A DNA stretch of 64,000 nucleotides from Adiantum capillus-veneris (taxonomy: Eukaryota; Streptophyta; Polypodiopsida; Polypodiales; Pteridaceae), in contig CM043966.1 in the NCBI GenBank assembly GCA_014529385.2, positions 105,473,087 through 105,537,086 on the forward strand. Direction: 5' to 3'. The notes under the pieces were generated by a model. That model saw only the letters and a program-made list of their open reading frames with translations, had not been told where the DNA came from and made no database searches. The translations under genes were made by a program, and so were the position numbers. Below, one piece after another: positions 58,471 through 64,000 of the stretch; the stretch's first letter is position 1, and each line of letters opens with the position of its first letter.

Positions 58471-59373
58471 TGATAAGAAAGACCCACTCCCATTGAAAAA
58501 ATAAAAATATTTCCTAACCTCTTGTTTTGTCAATAAAATTGATTAGAACTAATCCTAATAAAAGCTTCTAAAAACCTATAAATAGAACCCATCTCTCCTT
58601 GTAAAGGCATCTCTACACCATTGCACACTAGATTGAGCGTAGCACATGCCAGTTCTCTCTTGGTTGTAAGGAGAGAGAAATCTTTCTATACACCATCACT
58701 TTGGTGCATAGAAAAGCTTGAGCTAGTTGAGTGAGTACGAGTAGAAGATATTCTTTCTACCATTGTTGTACCTACCCCAACATCAATGAATTGGTAGTTT
58801 TGGGTGCAATTTCATGTCCAAAGGCTCACGCTTCTCCTCGAATTTGGCTTGACAAACTCATTCAGCTTCATAAGGTGACTTGTTTCATTAAAGGTTGTTG
58901 TTTTGTTGCCTTTCCTTGTGATTCATTGGCTATTTTTGGTTGGCTACCATTGTAAAAGGGTGGATGGTGAGAGGGCTCCCATAACCCTAAGACAATGTGC
59001 TAGTGATGCTATAACCAAATCTTGTCACTTGAATCCGCAAGCTCTAGGTGCCTTCTTGTGCAAACCATAAGGTTGAAGCTAAGTTGTACACCATCTGTCT
59101 CTCTCTCTCTCTCGTGTTTTAGTGCATGAGAGTGTTCCATTGGTGTTAGGGTTAGTGTAAAGTCCTTACTTGATTTTGGGTTGCTCTAACGATTCTCCCT
59201 TTTTGCGTCCTAGTTCGCTTTTAAACTAGGTGGTGCCCCTTGCGAAGTTGGGTTTTGTTGTGGGTTTGTTGTTTTTTTGTGCTTGTGGTTGCCCCAGTCC
59301 CAATTGAGCAGCACGGGAGCCTTAAGGGGTGTTTAGAGGTTGCCTCTCTTGTTGCCCGCCTCGGACCGCCTCA
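58471..59373 (+). repeat. J-type LTR, right copy
   Basis: Same orientation and about the same length as 32186-33088, with the same TATA box (58577-58584). Begins TGATAAGAAAGACCC and ends CGCCTCA, as an intact LTR should. No polypurine tract precedes it and no primer binding site follows it, so it behaves as a solo LTR. The flanking pentamers do not match. Confidence 0.8.
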
Positions 59374-59383
59374 ATACAAATGT

Positions 59384-60417
59384 AAGTCGAAAACTATACA
59401 AAACTAGCAAGAAAAGTTGTAGCATGTCCTCCTATGTTTGTTACATGTGTTAGTTGTTTCTAACATAGACTGTGTGCTTAGACTCTACATAGTTTCTTGT
59501 ATGCCACAAAAACTATAAGAAATAGTCTCTAAAAGAGTATAGATAAAACAAATATGCAATACCATGTTCTTTGAAAGTTCTAGAGGTAACATTGTATTTG
59601 GTGATCCTCACAAAATTTAAGAATCTTTCCACTAATTTTTTCACAACATCCTTCAAAGGAATGCCTACATGAACAAAATATGAGATGTTCAACGACTCCC
59701 TTATCACTCCTCCCGCCTAAAAAGGCACGGGCCATGAGATCTTGCCATAATAAAATATAGCTTATATATTAGAACAAAATTCCTTTCTCTCCAACAAGGC
59801 TGTTGTTGGAAGAGCCCAACCAAAATTCACTTAATATCTTCATATCTTGAGCTCTGGTAATCACATTTCAATTCCAAAACTCTTGCAATCTGTTCTTGTT
59901 TATTTCTCTTTCATTCAAGTATATTCATTGTCAATTCTACTATAGTTTACTACATTTTAGTAGGTTGAATATGCTATTTGAGTGCGTTAATGAGTGTTTT
60001 TTGACATTTCGACCTTAGGAGAGTGTTGCTAGACCCTAGGGAAATGTTTTTGGTATGTTTTATTGCAATTTCTAGGACCTTGATCATGATGGATCGTGAT
60101 TTTGGTACCTCACTGGATTGTAACCAAACTTGGTATTGTCGTAGACCTCCCAAAGTTTTGTAGCATTTGGACTTTGTTTGAGTGCCAAAATGTGTTGTGA
60201 TTATTAAGTGTGGTGACATAGGACATAGATAGGTTTCCAGATCCAAGAGTGATAGATTTTCTAGTGTTAGAGATATCATCATTCCATAGGTTCACTTCTT
60301 CATTTTGACACCCTCAAAGAGTCTCGGTGCCCCACCTGAGTCGCTTCCCTAAGTATTGACATTGTGTTAGTTCCACAAAGCTATGCTATAGACGTCTGTT
60401 GTGGTGACCTGCTAGCA
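59384..60417 (+). repeat. Element K 5' LTR (E relative), left end uncertain
   Basis: The 3' end is fixed by the primer binding site at 60419: ...GACGTCTGTTGTGGTGACC and GCTAGCA, which corresponds to the end of the E LTR (GACGTCCGTCGCGGCG...). Around 60089 is ATGGATCGTGATTTTGG, matching the arrangement of half-site plus TGATTTTG in the E LTR. The left end is a guess (TGTAAGTCG at about 59384). Confidence 0.6.
60089..60096 (+). promoter_or_regulatory. Palindrome half-site in K LTR
   Basis: ATGGATCG, one arm of the K palindrome (60968, 61250), followed directly by TGATTTTGG. It lies about 320 nt before the LTR end (about 350 in E). Confidence 0.65.
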
Positions 60418-60418
60418 T

Positions 60419-60436
60419 TGGCGTTGTTGGCGGGGA
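60419..60436 (+). promoter_or_regulatory. Element K primer binding site
   Basis: TGGCGTTGTTGGCGGGGA, one base after the LTR end; the following ATAGCAATCCTTAGGTGG parallels the CGAAAACCTTAGGTGG after the E site. Related to the Asp-tRNA type site, with changes. Confidence 0.75.
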
Positions 60437-60967
60437 TAGCAATCCTTAGGTGGTGAGTGACCTAGTTGTAGCTTTTTACTTATAGATTTTTTATTTTGGT
60501 TTCCAATTCATTTACATTTTAGTAGTGAGGTAGCTAGACACGAGGTTTAGTGCTTGGTAGAGACTAGAAGTCCGAGACTTGCTAGGTCTACTCTTGAGAG
60601 GTATTAGGAGTTGTGATTGAGATACAAAAGCATTTCATTTTTCATATTCTTTGATGCTTTGAAAGTATTGTTCCATATTCCATTTTCCTTCCAGTTTTGC
60701 ACCATTTGTTGTTGATTAGTAATAGGATTCAATTCTACAATTAGGAGTAGGTTAAGTAACATCTATAACCATCAAATTGAGCAAAAGGGATCAAGAAAAA
60801 AAACTGCCAAAACCTTATTTTGGTTTCCAAGACCTGAAACTCCGAAATTTTTAAAATCTGATGGTTGGAGCTCAAAAGCAAATAGAAACCCAAAAATAAG
60901 TGGAAAAATGGGTAAACCAATCTAAAGAGAGTTGAGCTAGAAAATTTCATGACCAGGTGAGGTGGAA

Positions 60968-60985
60968 CATGGATTGCGATCCATG
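60968..60985. repeat. K palindrome 1
   Basis: CATGGATTGCGATCCATG. With C in place of the central T it would be a perfect 18-bp palindrome centred on CGCG. Its context, GAGGTGGAACATGG...CCATGACCCCC, is shared with palindrome 2. Confidence 0.88.
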
Positions 60986-61249
60986 ACCCCCTGAGACAAT
61001 TTGGATAGAAATTGATGCCATTGGATTCAGAGTGGTTCTAGGTCATTGAATAGACACTTTTGGTGATAAATTGACACTCAAAACTCACTCAAATCAAGAA
61101 ATTGGGGAGAAGACACAAAAAAACTTGGAAATAGACAAAAATTAGGGCTTGTTGAGTTTTGGTGTTTCAATTCCAAAATAAGTGAAAACCTGACCTCTGA
61201 GGGGCCTAGGCATACAGCTGACCAAATTTCTTGACCACATGAGGTGGAA

Positions 61250-61267
61250 CATGGATCGCAATCCATG
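61250..61267. repeat. K palindrome 2
   Basis: CATGGATCGCAATCCATG, exactly the reverse complement of palindrome 1. Here the other CpG of the centre is changed. Confidence 0.88.
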
Positions 61268-61319
61268 ACCCCCCTGAAGCATCTGAGGCTGAGATTTAGG
61301 TAGTGTGTAGCTGACATCA

Positions 61320-61990
61320 TTTGGGACAACTTTTGTAAAGGTCGTCATAGCAAGAAACAACAAAAAATTGATTAAAAGTTGTCGAAGCATTTGTAAGACC
61401 AAAGGACATTACTATGAATTCATAGTGTCCATATCAAGTGTTGAATGCAGGTTTATAAATGTCTACTTCATTGATCTAGATTTGATGGTATCCTGACCTA
61501 AGATCAATCTTTGTAAACATTTTGGCCCTGTGTAATCTATCCAGTAGTTTGTCAATGCGGGGAATAAGGTACTTATTCTTTACATATGCCTAATCAAGAC
61601 CTCGATAGTCGATGCAGAGGCATAGGGATCCATCCTTGTTTGTTTGAAATAAGACAAATGATCCCCATGGGGAAGTACTTGGTCAAATGAGCCCTTGTTT
61701 GATAAGTTTGCAAAGCTATTCTTTTAGCTCTATGGCTTTGGGGAGGGCCTAAGAGAACACATCTAAAAACTCCTTAAGCTGCGCTAGATGTAGGTTAATG
61801 AACCCTTGGTTTCCCATTCGTCCCTTATAGCTATATCTCTTCCCCTGGTTAATGTTTAAAGGAAAGAATAACTTGTGCACAATGGATGTGTGCTTGATTT
61901 TTGGATAACCAATCCATTCCCAAGATGCCAAGTAGGATGAGATGGGGGTTCCTCCTAATTCAAATTCTACTTCTTGTCACATTATTGAAA
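61320..61990 (-). pseudogene. Element H reverse transcriptase, truncated
   Basis: The minus strand reads [100 protein letters not shown], a chain of gypsy RT blocks, with at least five stops, two of them TGA where CGA is expected. After TTFNQFF it jumps to a CYDD-like remnant and is lost near 61330. The palm C-terminus, RNase H and integrase are absent. Confidence 0.85.
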
Positions 61991-62038
61991 GAGAAACTCC
62001 TTTCCATTTTCTAGTTCTACTACCAATGTTTTGACTGG

Positions 62039-62413
62039 TTATTGGCTTACCTTAAGCTCCCTTAAGCATTTTGCAGACAGAAAAGAATATGTATTACCAC
62101 AATCTATAAGTAACCCAAACTTTTCACCTTGTTTTTTTGTAGTGGTTTGGATGCACACATATTGTTGCTGAGCTCCAAGATTCTCAATTGCGGCAAAAAA
62201 CCTAGCTCGTTCATCTTCCTCATTCATTAAGGTTGTTTCTCCTACTGTTGCATATCCTCTTTCTTGTCGTCTGCCATGTCCTCCATTTCTAGGCTCTTCT
62301 TTGAATGTTTTCTTGATGTTGAGGGGTGGGTCTGGTGGTAGGTCTAGGATTTTCCTCTTGTGGAGAGCTACTTCTATAGTGTCCCATTTGATTACACCCA
62401 TAGCATCTAACAT
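62039..62413 (-). pseudogene. Element H protease
   Basis: The minus strand reads QYVCIQTTTKKQGEKFGLLI followed by DCGNTYSFLSAKCLREL. The D-x-G-x-T-x-S-F-L-S block is a retropepsin active site, with Cys where Ser or Thr is normal. It lies between the zinc knuckle and RT of the same element. Decayed. Confidence 0.75.
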
Positions 62414-62717
62414 TTGAGAAAGTCGGCTTCAAGGTTGCTTCAGATGTTACTACATGTTGTTGATCTGCTTGGTTGAAAGTTTCCCTAGCCCTTCCCCTAA
62501 AGTTGTTAAAGTTTTTATACTTCCTTGTAGGGGTGTTTCCTTTTGTTTCAAGAGGTTCGGCTTTCAGGAGGGGATGTTGAATTGATGTTGGCCTCATAGC
62601 TTCCAAGTGCATGCTCAATGGTTTGTTGGCCTTGACCAAAAATGGGAAATTTGTTGTTCTATTGTCATCTGGGGAGCATAGCATCATTGTGGTACAGGCT
62701 TTGAAGTTTCCAATCAA
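62289..62717 (-). pseudogene. Element H gag C-terminal part with knuckle
   Basis: The minus strand reads NFNNFRGRARETFNQADQQ and CYGCNQMGHYRSSSPQ, a CCHC knuckle whose last Cys is replaced by Ser. Upstream gag (capsid) is missing; the frame starts near 62717. Confidence 0.7.
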
Positions 62718-63113
62718 AGGAGTGTCATGAGCTCTAAAGAAAAGAAATGCATAGGCATCTTCAGAAGGAATTCAACTACGCCTACATTCGTAGATATGAT
62801 CCACAAATAGGCTGAAGATCCCACCAAGTTGTGTCACCAGCATTTTCACTTCACACCAAAGGGGGCCGCAAGATATACCACGTCCAACCATGTTTTAGCC
62901 TTTACATTCACAATGGTGCTCAAGTCAAAACATCCTATGGCTATTGATCATGCTCAATATGTGATCAACACTCTAAAGAGAACCAAGAAGAGTCATGGTG
63001 TTTCTTACATAGGGGCTCCATAAGTACTCACCAGAATAGCATACCATATGGTGGGAATGATCGACAACCTTCCACTCGCACTTCTAGGATAAGGGTTGTT
63101 TAAAAGACAGGTT
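62718..63113. other. Unassigned, perhaps 3' part of a plus-strand element
   Basis: A plus-strand open frame of 64 residues (62829-63023) has no recognisable domain. The polypurine tract that follows suggests that this is internal sequence of a plus-strand LTR element. Confidence 0.35.
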
Positions 63114-63126
63114 GGGAGGAGAGGAG
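63114..63126 (+). promoter_or_regulatory. Polypurine tract
   Basis: GGGAGGAGAGGAG directly before TGTGTTGATACC, the form of a 3' LTR junction on the plus strand. Confidence 0.6.
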
Positions 63127-64000
63127 TGTGTTGATACCCCTTGGCTAAATATCCTTATTGACCCTTTACTCTCAAAACTAAAACACTAGTAGTAGTGGGT
63201 GTTATGGTTTGGGTGTTTGGTGGGTCCTCACCCCTTGGCATTTTGTCAATTTAATATACACACACTTACTCCTTCTACCCTGATTGAATAAACATGGCAA
63301 TAAGTGAGTATACGGTCAATATAGCCTTGATTTGTTATAGCTTACTAATAAAATCTTTTTGCTAAAAATTAGTGGTATTCCAAATTTAGTGCCTAATCAG
63401 GCTCTCAAATATAATCCCGGGCATTTCAATAACTTTTTTTAGCTAGTTATATGGGAATCTACCTTATTCTCATTCCTGGTGGGAATATCCCTCACCACCT
63501 AACATAAGTGGGCTTCTTTGTGGGTTTTCATGCTTGCATTAGTTACCTTTGACCTCATTCTCTAAATGCTCTGACAAGCCCATATCATCCCCTTTCTTGA
63601 TGTTTCTCTTTGCACCTCTAATGCTTATAGTCTCTGCTCACCATTTGATGCCATAACTTTTTTTCCTTTTTTCTCCCTCGACTGCGTTGAAATGGATGTA
63701 GCTGCTTCTGATGCAGGTATCATCCCCTCTGATTTGCCTCGTGTTGGTGTTTTACATACCATGACTCTCCTCCCCTCTCACTTCATCCCTCTACCAACCT
63801 GAGGCTTGGCCTAGCGTGCTACACTTTGAAGGATATTCAACATTGTTCCTCTAAGGCCTATTGTGAATACATGTATCGACATGGGTCCTTGCCTATTGAG
63901 CAAACATGTGAAGACTTCATACCAAGATCTGGTGGGGATTTTGTAGTTGTACATTGTTGAATGATGTGCATAGAATGAGGAGGGATGTTATCATTTCATC
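63127..64000 (+). repeat. Probable 3' LTR, runs past the window end
   Basis: Begins TGTGTTGATACCCC after the polypurine tract. No second copy lies in the window, so its status and length rest on the junction alone. No coding sequence is seen in it. Confidence 0.45.

Larger units (their letters stand above)
60437..61320 (+). other. Element K leader, no gag present
   Basis: Non-coding leader like that of E, with two palindromes (see separate entries). The expected gag does not follow: the minus-strand element H begins near 61320, so K is truncated here. Confidence 0.6.

Noticed and set aside
58471-59373. Right J LTR as a clean solo-LTR insertion in element F
   Set aside because: Flanking bases do not form a target duplication and no F gag follows on the other side; kept only as an LTR copy.

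Overview
The window looks like repeat-dominated nuclear DNA of a land plant with a large genome. The evidence is plant-type Ty3/gypsy lineages (a chromodomain element, a Tat-like element with a second RNase H, and giant elements with an Asp-tRNA-like primer binding site), a Ty1/copia remnant, hAT and CACTA DNA transposons, a LINE fragment and long (GT)n/(GA)n/(CT)n tracts. I see no convincing host gene, rRNA, tRNA or CRISPR array. The plant lineage cannot be fixed from these data. Almost every coding region is broken, mostly by stop codons explainable as C-to-T (or opposite-strand G-to-A) changes, as expected for methylated, silenced repeats.

Layout. 1-1744: no gene, GA repeats. 1745-7988: decayed minus-strand gypsy element 'A' (integrase, RNase H, RT, protease, gag). 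7989-17060: chromovirus-type element 'B' on the minus strand with two ~1.7 kb LTRs; the left LTR also carries a primer binding site and 130 bp of leader on its A side, so A and B are joined as a chimera or LTR recombinant. 17061-22110: an A-type LTR piece and a third minus-strand gypsy 'C', interrupted by a hAT element (19153-21811) with five ~151-bp tandem repeats before its transposase gene. 22135-30665: LINE scrap, tandem repeats, a non-autonomous CACTA element, microsatellites, a short retroposon with 20-bp target duplications, unrecognised ORFs and a relic of a B-type LTR. 32186-59373: an LTR family 'J' seen twice, bracketing a deleted copia element, the giant element 'E' and a Tat-like gypsy 'F'. 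59384-61320: 5' end of 'K', a relative of E. 61320-62717: gypsy fragment 'H'. 63114-64000: PPT and start of another LTR.

Element E (34969-54158, 19.2 kb, plus strand) is the centre of interest. It has 935-938 bp LTRs about 4% divergent by hand count, a perfect 5-bp target duplication (GTCCT) in the copia element, gag, two CCHC knuckles, protease, RT-RNase H, an integrase whose zinc-binding domain is duplicated in frame with an exact 378-nt period, then a second retropepsin-like domain and a basic Trp-motif tail downstream of the integrase, an internal copy of the polypurine tract, and a third reading frame of about 1,160 codons with a long coiled coil.

The non-coding parts of E carry repeated 24-bp palindromes centred on CGCG, four before gag-pol and two before the third ORF, with a half-site in each LTR. 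K has the same arrangement with a different palindrome: an LTR half-site followed by the same TGATTTTG, and the first full palindrome at the same distance (551 nt) from the LTR end. This looks like a family-specific recognition or structural element that has kept its layout while changing its sequence. I know of no description of it, but I could not search.
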